64,000 nucleotides of DNA from assembly GCF_016917355.1 (NCBI RefSeq), contig NZ_CP070304.1, forward strand, positions 1,488,001 through 1,552,000, read 5' to 3'. Origin of the DNA: Glaciimonas sp. PAMC28666 (GTDB lineage Bacteria > Pseudomonadota > Gammaproteobacteria > Burkholderiales > Burkholderiaceae_D). Made by a program: the position numbers and the translations under genes. This document shows, in pieces, positions 36,889 to 46,440 of the stretch. Each line of letters starts with the position of its first letter. Positions within the stretch are counted from its first letter, which is position 1. The notes below the pieces were generated by a model. It saw nothing but the letters and a program-made list of their open reading frames with translations. It did no database searches and had not been told where the DNA came from.

Positions 36889-37071
36889 GGCGACTTTTTG
36901 GGCAATCTGCGGCACAACAAACCCAATCCTAATCAATCAACACATCGCAACAACGCAACCATTTGTCCTGACAGGCGTCTTAACGGTATGCCTTGAAGAA
37001 GGTTTCGAAGTAATATCCTACAACATCAGGACGCTGTATTCCGTTGATCGACATTAACCATTATTAAAAAA

Positions 37072-37569
37072 ATGAAATCATCTAAATCCATTTTGCTAGC
37101 CGTCGCTTTCATCGCTCTTGCTTTAATTGGTGCCGCTCTGTATTTGCAACATGTGAGAGACATGCAGCCATGTCCGCTGTGCGTGATTCAACGTTACGCG
37201 TTTGCGATCATCGCGCTCATTTGTCTGGTCTCAGCCAGCATGCCCGATAGCATTCGTAAAGCGAGTGCGGCCATCGGTATGATTGCCGGCCTCGGCGGCG
37301 CGGCAACCGCGGGCTGGCATTTATGGGTGATCGCGCATCCTGCGACGACTTGCGGCCGTGACGCTCTGGAAGCGCCCTTAAACGCATTACCGACGGCAAC
37401 ATTATTGCCGTCAGTTTTCAAGGTCGATGCCTGGGCATTGTGTTCGGCCTCTTACGATGCGATTCTGGGTCTGTCGATACCGCAATGGTCGTTGTTTTGG
37501 TTTGTCGTCCTCACTGTCATATTGGGTAAGGTTTTGCTTAAACGGACTAATCACGGCGATTTTGAATGA
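37072..37569 (+). CDS. dsbB: Disulfide bond formation protein DsbB
   Basis: 165 residues, four membrane helices. The quinone-facing pair is CPLC (Cys34, Cys37) in the first periplasmic loop, and the DsbA-facing pair is Cys94 and Cys124 in the second. It re-oxidises DsbA and passes electrons to ubiquinone. It lies between prfA and prmC, where these two normally adjoin, and its stop overlaps the prmC ATG (ATGA). No strong ribosome site precedes the ATG at 37072. Confidence 0.94.
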   Translation: MKSSKSILLAVAFIALALIGAALYLQHVRDMQPCPLCVIQRYAFAIIALICLVSASMPDSIRKASAAIGMIAGLGGAATAGWHLWVIAHPATTCGRDALEAPLNALPTATLLPSVFKVDAWALCSASYDAILGLSIPQWSLFWFVVLTVILGKVLLKRTNHGDFE

Positions 37570-38495
37570 CAGACCGGTGTCAGACGCAGCCAGCAGCATT
37601 CGTCATTGAAGACGGTTCCAGCCTCGCGACGATTCTCCAAGCCGCGCCGCTGGTAGCGCTCGAAAATCGCCTGCTGGTGATGCACGCGTTAAATCTCACA
37701 CGTACACAGCTCATCACACAGGATCAGCGATGTGTCTCTGCACAAGAAGCAGAACAGTTAAGCAAACTATTCCGACGTCGGCTGGAAGGTGAGCCTATCG
37801 CTTACATCCTCGGTCAGCGGGAATTTTTTGGTTTGGTGCTGGAAGTAACACCGGCCGTTTTAATTCCGCGTCCAGAAACAGAATTGTTGGTTGAACTGGC
37901 GCTAGAACGCCTGCCCGACAACCAAGCCACGCAAAGCGTGTTGGATCTCGGCACCGGCTCTGGCGCTATCGCGATCGCGATTGCTTCCCTGCGTCCAAAC
38001 GCTCAAGTGACGGCAGTCGATGTCAGCACCGATGCGCTGGCGGTGACAACGCGCAACGCAGCACGTCATTTAACTTCGGCCGATAACAAGTTTAATGTGG
38101 TGCATAGCAATTGGTACGCGGCTCTAAACATCACGAGCGCGGGTGGTGAAACAATGCCTCAGCGGTTTGATCTAATTGTCGCGAACCCGCCGTATATCGT
38201 GGATGGCGATTTACATCTCTCGCAAGGTGATTTACGCTTCGAGCCACTGGATGCGCTCACCGATCATGCTGACGGATTGAGCGCGTTACGCACAATCGCC
38301 AGTGAGGCACCTGAGCATCTAAATCAAGGTGGATGGCTGCTGATGGAACATGGTTACGATCAAGCCGAAGCGGTAACAGCGTTGTTACGGACTCTCCCGT
38401 TTGAGTCGATACAGAGCTGGCAGGATTTGGCCGGAATTTCACGTGTTAGCGGTGGCAGATTAAAAGCAGTAACTTCCGCCTCCGGTCAGCCATAA
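37566..38495 (+). CDS. prmC: Release factor glutamine methyltransferase PrmC (HemK)
   Basis: 309 residues. SAM-binding motif VLDLGTGSGAIAIA (about residue 120) and catalytic NPPY (VANPPYIV, about 205). It N5-methylates the GGQ Gln of release factors 1 and 2. The ATG overlaps the dsbB TGA, so its translation is coupled to dsbB. Confidence 0.96.
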   Translation: MTDRCQTQPAAFVIEDGSSLATILQAAPLVALENRLLVMHALNLTRTQLITQDQRCVSAQEAEQLSKLFRRRLEGEPIAYILGQREFFGLVLEVTPAVLIPRPETELLVELALERLPDNQATQSVLDLGTGSGAIAIAIASLRPNAQVTAVDVSTDALAVTTRNAARHLTSADNKFNVVHSNWYAALNITSAGGETMPQRFDLIVANPPYIVDGDLHLSQGDLRFEPLDALTDHADGLSALRTIASEAPEHLNQGGWLLMEHGYDQAEAVTALLRTLPFESIQSWQDLAGISRVSGGRLKAVTSASGQP

Positions 38496-38922
38496 TAAAA
38501 ACTGCTCTTTTTTTGTGGTTGATACGCTGCGACTCCTAACCCTCAGATGACGTAGCATGCGCATCAATCCTCTTACCGCAACGAAGCAGTAAAAAGTTTT
38601 AATGAATAGCTACTGCGTTTAGTGGAATCGGCCCTTTCACGGCATCTCCCCCCAAGCAATATAAATATTTTTCCCATCTTGCTGGACAAAGAAATATTGC
38701 ATAAAAATACAATTTCTCTTATGAAATAATCATTTACTTTCATAGAGAATGTTACGCTAATGCCCGTGTTGGCAACCTATGCGTTTTGCTCTCCGCCTAC
38801 CCTCATTTATCGCCATTCTCCAGTCAAATGGTGTTTTTAAGCTTGTCAAGACTGGCGCAATTATCTGAATTGCGTATCATCGCTTGCTTGTCCAACGCCA
38901 GAATCTGATTCTCTAGACTCCC
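38496..38922. other. Intergenic region between prmC and tex
   Basis: 427 bases. A possible promoter TTGCAT, 17 bases, TATGAA lies near 38700-38725, and a long dyad (38715-38748) overlaps its -10 end. A T-run just after prmC (about 38507-38513) has no clear stem before it. Nothing else recognised. Confidence 0.5.
38715..38748. promoter_or_regulatory. Imperfect inverted repeat in the tex promoter region
   Basis: TCTCTTATGAAA (38715-38726) faces TTTCATAGAGA (38738-38748), identical as a dyad except for one extra T. The left arm overlaps the TATGAA -10 candidate, so a bound protein could block the promoter. Confidence 0.4.
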
Positions 38923-41277
38923 ATGCTGCCTTCGATCGAACAACGTCTCGCCTTAGAACTCGCCGCTAAACCGGCTCAAGTAGCTGCTGCTGTCGCCCTG
39001 CTGGACGAAGGCGCGACCGTGCCATTTATCGCCCGGTACAGGAAAGAAGCCACCGGCGGCCTCGACGATATTCAGTTACGCCTGCTAGAGGAGCGTCTGC
39101 GCTATCTGCGCGAGCTTGAAGCCCGCCGGTCCGCTATCCTGAGTTCAATTGAGGAACAGGGCAAGATGACACCGGCGTTGTTGAGCGCAATCTCTTTAGC
39201 CGAAGATAAAACCCGTCTGGAAGATTTGTATTTGCCATACAAGTTAAAGCGCCGCACCAAGGCTCAGATTGCGGCAGAAGCCGGATTGACCGAACTCGCC
39301 GACGCCTTGCTGAACAATCCGGAATTGGTCCCTGAAGAGGAAGCGGTGAAATATTTCAAACCCGCTTTCAGCACAGACAATGGCGACAATCCTGGCATCG
39401 CTGATACCAAAGCGGCGCTCGACGGTGCCCGTCAGATTCTGATGGAACGGTTCTCTGAAGATGCATCATTGCTGCAAGCCTTGCGCGAATACCTGACCGA
39501 ACACGGTGTGGTCGAATCAAAGGTCGTTGAGGGTAAGCAGGACGCTGGCGAAAAATTTGCAGATTATTTCGACTACTCTGAAACTATCGGCACTATTCCG
39601 TCACACCGCGCCCTGGCACTGTTCCGCGGACGCCGCGAAGAAATGCTGCACGTCGTTTTGCGACTAGATACTGAGGAAGAAAAGCCTAAATGGGATGCAC
39701 CGCACAATCCATGCGAAGGCCGTATCGCAGCACGCTTCGGTATCAGCAATAAAAACCGCCCCGCCGACAAATGGTTGTCCGATACGGTCCGCTGGGCCTG
39801 GCGCGTTAAGGTTTATATGCATCTGGAAACAGAGTTGATGACCAACCTCCGGGAAAAAGCAGAAGTCGAAGCCATCCACGTTTTCGCTCTGAACTTAAAA
39901 GCGCTCTTATTAGCCGCACCGGCAGGACCTCGCGCCACCATGGGCCTGGACCCCGGCTTACGCACTGGCGTCAAAGTCGCCATCGTCGATGCCACTGGCA
40001 AAGTAGTCGGAACCAGCACCATCTATCCCCATCAACCGCGTAATGACTGGGAAGGCTCGCTGCACACCTTGTCCCAACTGGCGGAAAAACATAACGTTTC
40101 CCTGATTTCGATCGGAAATGGGACCGCATCGCGTGAAACCGACAGACTGGCGCAGGACTTGATCAAACTGCGCCCGGAATTAAAATTGACCAAAATTGTT
40201 GTTTCAGAAGCGGGGGCATCAGTCTATTCAGCGTCCGAATTTGCCTCGCGTGAACTACCAGACATGGATGTATCGATACGCGGTGCCGTGTCAATTGCCC
40301 GGCGTCTGCAAGACCCGCTGGCCGAGTTGGTAAAAATAGATCCAAAATCAATCGGCGTAGGCCAATATCAGCATGATGTCGGTCAAACCCAATTGGCACG
40401 CTCGCTGGATGCCGTCGTCGAGGATTGCGTGAATGCGGTTGGGGTGGACGTCAATACGGCATCGGCACCCTTGCTGGCCCGGGTCTCCGGTCTCAATTCC
40501 AGCGTTGCGCAAAGTATCGTGACGTATCGCGACATGAAAGGGATGTTCACCTCTCGCGCCGGACTGCGCGAGGTTCCCCGGCTCGGCGACAAGACATTTG
40601 AACAGGCTGCAGGGTTCTTGCGCGTGATGAACGGCAGTAATCCACTTGACGCGTCTGCGGTGCATCCTGAGTCGTATCCTCTGGTTGAGAAAATTCTGGC
40701 GGATATCAAAAAAGATGTAAAAGGCGTCATTGGCGACGATAAGTTGTTGAAATCGCTGAATCCTGCCAAGTATGCCGACGAAAAATTCGGCGTGCCCACC
40801 ATTACCGACATCCTGAAAGAGCTGGAAAAACCAGGCCGTGATCCTCGTCCTGAATTTACGACAGCAACCTTCAAAGACGGTGTGGAAGAAATGCGCGATC
40901 TGCGTCCGGACATGATATTGGAGGGCGTGGTCACCAACGTGGCAGCGTTCGGCGCGTTTGTCGATATTGGGGTGCATCAGGACGGTTTAGTCCATATTTC
41001 AGCGCTATCCAATACCTTTGTGAAAGATCCCCACAGCGTCGTGAAAGCTGGCCAGGTGGTGAAAGTTAAAGTCCTGGAGATCGACGAAAAACGTAAACGG
41101 ATCGCCCTGACCATGCGTTTGGAGGACAGCGCCCCGGTACCGGGTAGCAAACCAGAGCAACGCGGCGACCGAAATGATGCCAAACGTCTTTCCCAGCATC
41201 AACGCCAACAACCCGCACCGCTGGTTCAGTCGGGCAACAGCGCGATGGCAGCGGCTTTCGCCAAGTTGAAGGGCTGA
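38923..41277 (+). CDS. tex: Tex-family RNA-binding transcription accessory protein
   Basis: 784 residues. Order: N-terminal Tex helices ([17 protein letters not shown]), a YqgF-like RNase H fold ([18 protein letters not shown], about 345), helix-hairpin-helix motifs ([17 protein letters not shown]), and a C-terminal S1 RNA-binding domain ([20 protein letters not shown], about 665-735). Conserved, broadly acting nucleic-acid-binding protein. ATG at 38923. Single gene with its own promoter region. Confidence 0.96.
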   Translation: MLPSIEQRLALELAAKPAQVAAAVALLDEGATVPFIARYRKEATGGLDDIQLRLLEERLRYLRELEARRSAILSSIEEQGKMTPALLSAISLAEDKTRLEDLYLPYKLKRRTKAQIAAEAGLTELADALLNNPELVPEEEAVKYFKPAFSTDNGDNPGIADTKAALDGARQILMERFSEDASLLQALREYLTEHGVVESKVVEGKQDAGEKFADYFDYSETIGTIPSHRALALFRGRREEMLHVVLRLDTEEEKPKWDAPHNPCEGRIAARFGISNKNRPADKWLSDTVRWAWRVKVYMHLETELMTNLREKAEVEAIHVFALNLKALLLAAPAGPRATMGLDPGLRTGVKVAIVDATGKVVGTSTIYPHQPRNDWEGSLHTLSQLAEKHNVSLISIGNGTASRETDRLAQDLIKLRPELKLTKIVVSEAGASVYSASEFASRELPDMDVSIRGAVSIARRLQDPLAELVKIDPKSIGVGQYQHDVGQTQLARSLDAVVEDCVNAVGVDVNTASAPLLARVSGLNSSVAQSIVTYRDMKGMFTSRAGLREVPRLGDKTFEQAAGFLRVMNGSNPLDASAVHPESYPLVEKILADIKKDVKGVIGDDKLLKSLNPAKYADEKFGVPTITDILKELEKPGRDPRPEFTTATFKDGVEEMRDLRPDMILEGVVTNVAAFGAFVDIGVHQDGLVHISALSNTFVKDPHSVVKAGQVVKVKVLEIDEKRKRIALTMRLEDSAPVPGSKPEQRGDRNDAKRLSQHQRQQPAPLVQSGNSAMAAAFAKLKG

Positions 41278-41615
41278 TCGCGGATCTGGCACCTGTTAAA
41301 ACTCAAAACCCGCCTCTGGTTGGAGGCGGCAGGCGCATAAACGGATGCATAAGCGGATGCAGGGCTGGGTGAACGGCTGGTAAGGAGGCAGCAAGCCGTC
41401 GCCGCCATCCCGCTTGCAAAGTTCGCTGATTTGCTTCGACGTGACGTCCGACAATAAGCATTACACTTAAATCGTGCCAAAATAAGTTCATGGCGCATAA
41501 ACGAATCAGTCTTTGAAGGCTGACGTCGTATAATGTTGGCAATTACGATTTTAACGATTCCGAACAGGTCTTTATTTTGTCCGTCGCTCTCAATATTCCC
41601 ACTCAGCAGTCCATC
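41278..41615. other. Intergenic region between tex and ispB
   Basis: 338 bases. Seen: a leftward terminator-like hairpin (41297-41329), a short 12-bp near-repeat GCATAAACGGAT/GCATAAGCGGAT at about 41335-41358, and a TATAAT at 41529-41534 that may be the ispB -10 box but lacks a clear -35. Confidence 0.5.
41297..41329 (-). terminator. Terminator-like hairpin facing left, after tex
   Basis: On the minus strand CCGCCTC, loop CAACCA, GAGGCGG, then GTTTTGAGTTTT. The 7-bp GC-rich stem is perfect. On the plus strand it has no T-run after it, so it does not look like the tex terminator. Confidence 0.45.
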
Positions 41616-42566
41616 ATGAACCCGATCCTGATCGATATGGAGGCGGTGAATGCGGTCATTCGTGACAAATTGCATTCCGAAGTTCCCCTCGTCAATCAGA
41701 TTGCCGAATATATCATCAGCGCGGGCGGCAAACGCCTGCGGCCGGTGCTGGTACTGTTGATCGCGCGCGCATTTGGTTATCAGGGAGATAAGCATCACGA
41801 ACTCGCGGCGGTGATCGAATTCATCCACACTGCGACTCTGTTACATGACGACGTGGTCGATGAGTCGTCACTGCGTCGCGGTCGCAAGACAGCGAATGCG
41901 CTGTTCGGTAATGCTGCTTCGGTGCTCGTGGGCGACTTTTTGTATTCACGCGCGTTTCAAATGATGGTTGATGTCGGTAATCCCCGCGTCATGCAAATCG
42001 TCGCTGACGCCACCAATGTCATCGCTGAGGGCGAAGTGCTGCAATTGCTGAATATGCACAACCCGGATGTGAGCGAAGAACACTATCTGCAAGTCATTCG
42101 GTCTAAAACTGCCAAGTTATTCGAAGCGGCAGCGCAAATCGGCGCGCTGATTGCCGGCGCAACCGATAGCGAGATTGACGCTGTGGGCGAATATGGACGC
42201 TCACTGGGCACTGCTTTCCAACTCATCGACGATGTCCTGGATTACTCCGGCAATGCGGCCGACATTGGAAAAAATGTCGGAGATGATCTGCGCGAAGGCA
42301 AGCCAACGCTTCCGCTGATCTATCTGATGCAACACGGGAACAGTGAGCAACGCGCCCTGGTCCGTAGTTGCATTGAAAATGGCGACGAGCAACATTTTGA
42401 TGCTATTCTGTCAGCAATCACGCACTCGGGAGCGCTGGATTACACCAGAGATGAAGCGAAGAAATCGGCGCAAACCGCCACCGCTGCGATCTCTCTGCTG
42501 CCGGATAGCGAATATAAAAATTCGTTGCTACAACTGGCGTTATTTGCCGTGGACCGAAATCATTGA
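41616..42566 (+). CDS. ispB: Polyprenyl (octaprenyl) diphosphate synthase
   Basis: 316 residues with both Asp-rich prenyl-substrate motifs, LLHDDVVDESSLRRG (about 85) and QLIDDVLDYSGN (about 215), plus GGKRLRPVL near the start. It makes the side chain of ubiquinone, the electron acceptor of DsbB and respiration. I chose the ATG at 41616; a TTG at 41577 would add 13 residues. The chain length (octaprenyl) is inferred from the family. Confidence 0.93.
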   Translation: MNPILIDMEAVNAVIRDKLHSEVPLVNQIAEYIISAGGKRLRPVLVLLIARAFGYQGDKHHELAAVIEFIHTATLLHDDVVDESSLRRGRKTANALFGNAASVLVGDFLYSRAFQMMVDVGNPRVMQIVADATNVIAEGEVLQLLNMHNPDVSEEHYLQVIRSKTAKLFEAAAQIGALIAGATDSEIDAVGEYGRSLGTAFQLIDDVLDYSGNAADIGKNVGDDLREGKPTLPLIYLMQHGNSEQRALVRSCIENGDEQHFDAILSAITHSGALDYTRDEAKKSAQTATAAISLLPDSEYKNSLLQLALFAVDRNH

Positions 42567-42867
42567 GTGCGCGAACTGATTATATGCGCTGAATTGCGTG
42601 CGACCACTCAATGCTGCATTTAGGTAATATGAAGAAAAAGCCTGCATTTAGGTCACTCAATGATCTTAGCATCAGATCACTGGGTTAAACTAAGGTAAGC
42701 ATCCAACAGGACAATGAGTAGTACCGGAGCACAATTCTGAATTGCATCATGAAGTTTATGTGCACTCAGATATTAAGAGAGGAATTGTTTTTTCAGTCCC
42801 AATCTTTTACTCCATGAAAAAATGACCACATCCGCTATTATTCCCACATACCTTATACGGTGACCCT
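42567..42867. other. Intergenic region between ispB and the CNNM gene
   Basis: 301 bases. It contains a pair of paired direct repeats (42605-42662). No tRNA found. Nothing else recognised. Confidence 0.5.
42605..42662. repeat. Paired direct repeats CACTCAATG and CTGCATTTAGGT
   Basis: CACTCAATG (42605-42613) then CTGCATTTAGGT (42614-42625); after 16 bases CTGCATTTAGGT (42642-42653) then CACTCAATG (42654-42662). Both words recur exactly but in swapped order. Confidence 0.8.
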
Positions 42868-44160
42868 TTGGATGCCGTTCCCTTATGGGTGCAATTTCTT
42901 GCACTCGGATTTCTGATTTTATTGTCGGCTTTTTTCGCAATGTCGGAAACAGCGTTAATGGCTGCCAACAAACATCGCCTGCGTCATCTTTCCAAACGCG
43001 GAAGCAAAGCAGCGATTACAACGATGTGGTTACTAGACCGTACCGATAAGTTACTCTCCCTCATTCTTATCATTAACACCTTGGTCAATGCGCTAGCCAC
43101 GGCGCTGGTGACCGCTATTGCTATTAATACGTTCGGCAATCACCAAAAGGTCATCACCATTGCTACTGCCGGCGTGGCGTTCCTGTTAATTGTGTTTGGC
43201 GAAATCACCCCGAAAGTGATCGGCGCAACCTATCCCGAGCGGATCGCACTATTTACCAGTTTTATACTAAAACCATTGATGGCGCTGGTAAAACCCATCA
43301 TATGGTTCGTCAACTTATTTGTATCGGGGATACTCAAAGTATTACGGATCAAGACCGGCAAGAGTGCTCAGGATCTCCGCGTATCGCCCGAAGAATTACG
43401 TTCCATCGTTCTGGAAGGCGGCAATTTCATGCCGCAGAAACACAAAAGTATTCTCCTGAATTTGTTCGATCTTGAAAAGATCTCAGTTGAAGATGTGATG
43501 ACACCCAGGGCTCAGGTCGAGGCTTTGAATCTATCCGTATCGGTAGAAGAAATCCAACGTCAGTTGACCACCTGTTATCACAACAAACTCCCGGTATACG
43601 AAGGCGAAATCAATCAGATTGTTGGTATTTTGCACGTGCGCAAAGCGATGGCCCTACTCAATCAGGAAGATGACCTGACAGTTGAGCATTTCCGCGCTTT
43701 GCTGACTGCGCCGTATTTCGTGCCGGAAGGCACTGACGTCTTTACACAGTTACAATATTTTCAAGAGAACCACGAACGACTCGGCATCGTTGTCGACGAG
43801 TACGGCGAGGTGCATGGACTCGTCACCTTGGAAGATATTATCGAAGAGATGATCGGTGAATTCACCACATCGAAACCAGGCGCAGCGCGCGCCGATAGTT
43901 TTGGTTGGGATGACAAAGGCGAATGTCGTTTGGAAGGCGTCACATCGTTGCGCGATATTAACAAGCGTCTCGGCTTAAATTTCCCGATTGACGGACCGAA
44001 AACGCTGAACGGCCTCGTACTTGAATGGCTACAGGATATTCCCGAAAATACCGTCTGCGTCAAAATCTCCGGTTGTGTAATTGAAATCACCCAAGTACAA
44101 AACCAGGCAATCAAGATCGCTAAATTGATTCGTCCAACCAATCACCACCCCAGCAAGTAA
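42868..44160 (+). CDS. CNNM/CorC-type membrane protein with CBS domains (HlyC/CorC family)
   Basis: 430 residues. N-terminal DUF21 domain with three or four membrane helices (FFAMSETALMAANKHRL, then IVFGEITPKVIGATYPERIALF), a CBS pair (VMTPRAQVEALNL, LGIVVDEYGEVHGLVTLEDIIEE) and a C-terminal CorC domain. Proteins of this kind are linked to Mg2+/Co2+ transport or resistance. The start is a TTG at 42868 (MDAVPLWVQ), with GGTGA five bases upstream. I see no in-frame ATG that keeps the first helix. Confidence 0.88.
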   Translation: MDAVPLWVQFLALGFLILLSAFFAMSETALMAANKHRLRHLSKRGSKAAITTMWLLDRTDKLLSLILIINTLVNALATALVTAIAINTFGNHQKVITIATAGVAFLLIVFGEITPKVIGATYPERIALFTSFILKPLMALVKPIIWFVNLFVSGILKVLRIKTGKSAQDLRVSPEELRSIVLEGGNFMPQKHKSILLNLFDLEKISVEDVMTPRAQVEALNLSVSVEEIQRQLTTCYHNKLPVYEGEINQIVGILHVRKAMALLNQEDDLTVEHFRALLTAPYFVPEGTDVFTQLQYFQENHERLGIVVDEYGEVHGLVTLEDIIEEMIGEFTTSKPGAARADSFGWDDKGECRLEGVTSLRDINKRLGLNFPIDGPKTLNGLVLEWLQDIPENTVCVKISGCVIEITQVQNQAIKIAKLIRPTNHHPSK

Positions 44161-44379
44161 CCTTTTATGCGCAACCTCTGCCGAGCGAACCGATACCCTC
44201 TGCAGCCCGCTTGCGATTGTTGATTAACGATACGCTATAACTGGCCCGTTTATCAAATAGCGGAAGCAGCCTGTTGTAGACAACTCGATAACAACAGGTT
44301 ACGTAAGTAATCGCCTAGGTTTGCATTAAATTTGCCCACAAAGTCTTTACAGAACAGTTTCGCAAAGGCATGATCGATA

Positions 44380-44409
44380 GGGTTGGGGATTGCCCCAATC
44401 CTCTTTTTT
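44380..44409 (+). terminator. Intrinsic terminator immediately upstream of pilB
   Basis: GGGTTGGGG (44380-44388), loop ATTG, CCCCAATCC (44393-44401; nine pairs, one G-U), then TCTTTTTT to 44409. Only 12 bases separate it from the pilB ATG at 44422. It may end the CNNM transcript, but its position suggests attenuation of pilB. Confidence 0.85.
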
Positions 44410-44421
44410 CGCATATTTTCT

Positions 44422-46146
44422 ATGGCTGCAGTTCTTCCCAATCTTAACTTGAACGGTTCAATATCAGGATTGGCTCGCGCATTGGTGCAGGCCGGACGGT
44501 TATCCAGCGATCAGGTCGATGGTTTACATAAAACGGTAATCAACGACCGTACGCGTTTTATTGATGCGCTGCTGGCAAGCGGACACCTGGGTGCTTCCGA
44601 CCTTGCGCAGTTTTGCGCAGAAACGTTTGGCTATCCCCTCCTCGATCTCGACGCACTGAATTTGACTCTGCTTCCAGCAAAAGCCATCGACAGCAAGCTA
44701 ATGGAAAGTCAGTCAGTATTGGCGCTGGCAAAACGCGGCAATAAGATTTATGTTGCGATTTCAGACCCTACCAATACGCAGGCACTCGATCAAATCAAGT
44801 TCCAGACGGAGTTAATGGTCGAGCCAGTTATCGTCGAACATCCCGCTCTGTTAAAAGAGATTCAGAAACACACGAAAAGCTCGGAGCAAAGCCTCAACGA
44901 CATGATCGGCGAATCGCAAGATATCGATTTCGTCGAAGAAGATACTCCATCGACAACGGACTCCGGCCCCAGCGATATCGACGACGCACCGGTGGTGCGG
45001 TTTTTGCACAAGATATTAAACGACGCCATCAATCAAGGGGCGTCGGATCTCCATTTCGAACCGTTTGAAAAATTCTACCGCATCCGTTTTCGTGTCGATG
45101 GGGTGCTACGCGATATGGCCCAGCCACCATTATCGATCAAAGAAAAACTCGCTTCGCGCATCAAGGTTTTATCAAAACTCGATATCTCCGAAAAACGCGT
45201 GCCACAAGATGGTCGGATGCGACTGGTTATTTCCAAAACGCGTGCCATCGATTTTCGCGTCAGCACTTTGCCGACCTTATTCGGTGAAAAAATCGTCATG
45301 CGGATTCTGGATGCCAGCCAGGCCCAGATGGGTATCGACGCGCTCGGTTATGATCCCGAGCAAAAAGCCATTCTGATGGAAGCAATCCAGCGACCGTACG
45401 GCATGGTGTTGGTTACCGGCCCAACTGGATCGGGTAAAACCGTATCGCTATATACTTGCCTGAACATTCTGAATCAGCCCAGCATTAACATATCGACAGC
45501 GGAAGATCCTGTTGAAATAAACTTGCCCGGAGTCAACCAGGTCAGCATCAACGACCGTACCGGCCTGACATTTCCGGTGGCCCTGAAGGCATTTTTACGG
45601 CAAGATCCAGATATCATCATGGTCGGAGAAATTCGCGATCTGGAAACTGCGGATATCTCCATCAAAGCCGCACAAACCGGACATATGGTCTTTTCCACGT
45701 TGCACACCAACGATGCGCCATCGACCCTGACCCGGCTGATGAACATGGGCGTAGCGCCATTCAACATCGCTTCATCCGTCATCCTGATCACCGCTCAGCG
45801 TCTGGCGCGTCGGCTTTGTAGTTGCAAGCAATCGGTTACCGTCCCAGAGGAGGCGCTGATCGAAGCGGGCTACACAGACGACGATCTCGATGGCACCTGG
45901 ACACCCTTTAAACCGCTGGGCTGCGAACGCTGCAACGGTACTGGCTACAAAGGCCGCGTCGGCATTTATCAAATCATGCCGATTACTGAAGCATTAGAGC
46001 GCATCATTCTAACGCATGGCACTGCCCTGGAAATCGAAGCACAGGCCAAGCTCGAAGGCGTCAACACATTACGCCAGTCCGGGCTGATCAAGGTCAAGCA
46101 AGGGATGACCAGCCTCGAAGAAGTACTCAGTTGTACCAATATTTAG
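44422..46146 (+). CDS. pilB: Type IV pilus assembly ATPase PilB
   Basis: 574 residues. N-terminal MshEN-like domain (LARALVQAGRLSSDQVD, ISDPTNTQALDQIKFQT), then the secretion ATPase with Walker A GPTGSGKT (about 345), Walker B region DIIMVGEIRDLETAD, and the Zn-binding Cys set CSC...CERCNGTGYKGR near the C-terminus. It powers pilus extension. The ATG at 44422 (MAAVLPNLN) fits homologues; an open TTG at 44383 lies inside the terminator stem and is unlikely. No ribosome site is obvious. Confidence 0.95.
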   Translation: MAAVLPNLNLNGSISGLARALVQAGRLSSDQVDGLHKTVINDRTRFIDALLASGHLGASDLAQFCAETFGYPLLDLDALNLTLLPAKAIDSKLMESQSVLALAKRGNKIYVAISDPTNTQALDQIKFQTELMVEPVIVEHPALLKEIQKHTKSSEQSLNDMIGESQDIDFVEEDTPSTTDSGPSDIDDAPVVRFLHKILNDAINQGASDLHFEPFEKFYRIRFRVDGVLRDMAQPPLSIKEKLASRIKVLSKLDISEKRVPQDGRMRLVISKTRAIDFRVSTLPTLFGEKIVMRILDASQAQMGIDALGYDPEQKAILMEAIQRPYGMVLVTGPTGSGKTVSLYTCLNILNQPSINISTAEDPVEINLPGVNQVSINDRTGLTFPVALKAFLRQDPDIIMVGEIRDLETADISIKAAQTGHMVFSTLHTNDAPSTLTRLMNMGVAPFNIASSVILITAQRLARRLCSCKQSVTVPEEALIEAGYTDDDLDGTWTPFKPLGCERCNGTGYKGRVGIYQIMPITEALERIILTHGTALEIEAQAKLEGVNTLRQSGLIKVKQGMTSLEEVLSCTNI

Positions 46147-46167
46147 ATCAGCTTCTTTTGGAATCTG

Positions 46168-46392
46168 ATGGGAAGCACCGATGGAAGAGCAGATATCACG
46201 CCTGTGATGCGCCCGGTCTCTGCAAAGCCTGCGCTTATCGGCACAGCCTTGGACACGTCGGCATTGGCTGCGTCATGGATTCCGAAAAAAGTATCATACT
46301 CGGATGCATCGGTATGGCTAGCAGCCGCTCAAGTTCGACTTGCCGTAGGTAAGCCGATACAGATAACGCAACGATACAAATCGCAGCTATAA
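46168..46392 (+). CDS. Possible small protein between pilB and pilC (uncertain)
   Basis: A 74-codon ATG frame fills most of the 294-base pilB-pilC gap. I do not recognise the product. It is mostly Ala/Ser/Val without a membrane helix or motif, and the ribosome site is weak (TTGGAAT). It may be chance. The gap holds nothing else I can name. Confidence 0.2.
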   Translation: MGSTDGRADITPVMRPVSAKPALIGTALDTSALAASWIPKKVSYSDASVWLAAAQVRLAVGKPIQITQRYKSQL

Positions 46393-46440
46393 CGATGCTG
46401 TGACGATTAACTTAAATCCTAATAATGAGGAACAAAGGTC

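Noticed and set aside
40348-40977. 209-codon minus-strand frame inside tex
   Set aside because: Antisense shadow of a conserved gene, no ribosome site or motif.
42567-42867. tRNA gene after ispB, as found in some Burkholderiales
   Set aside because: No acceptor stem or T-loop sequence is present on either strand.
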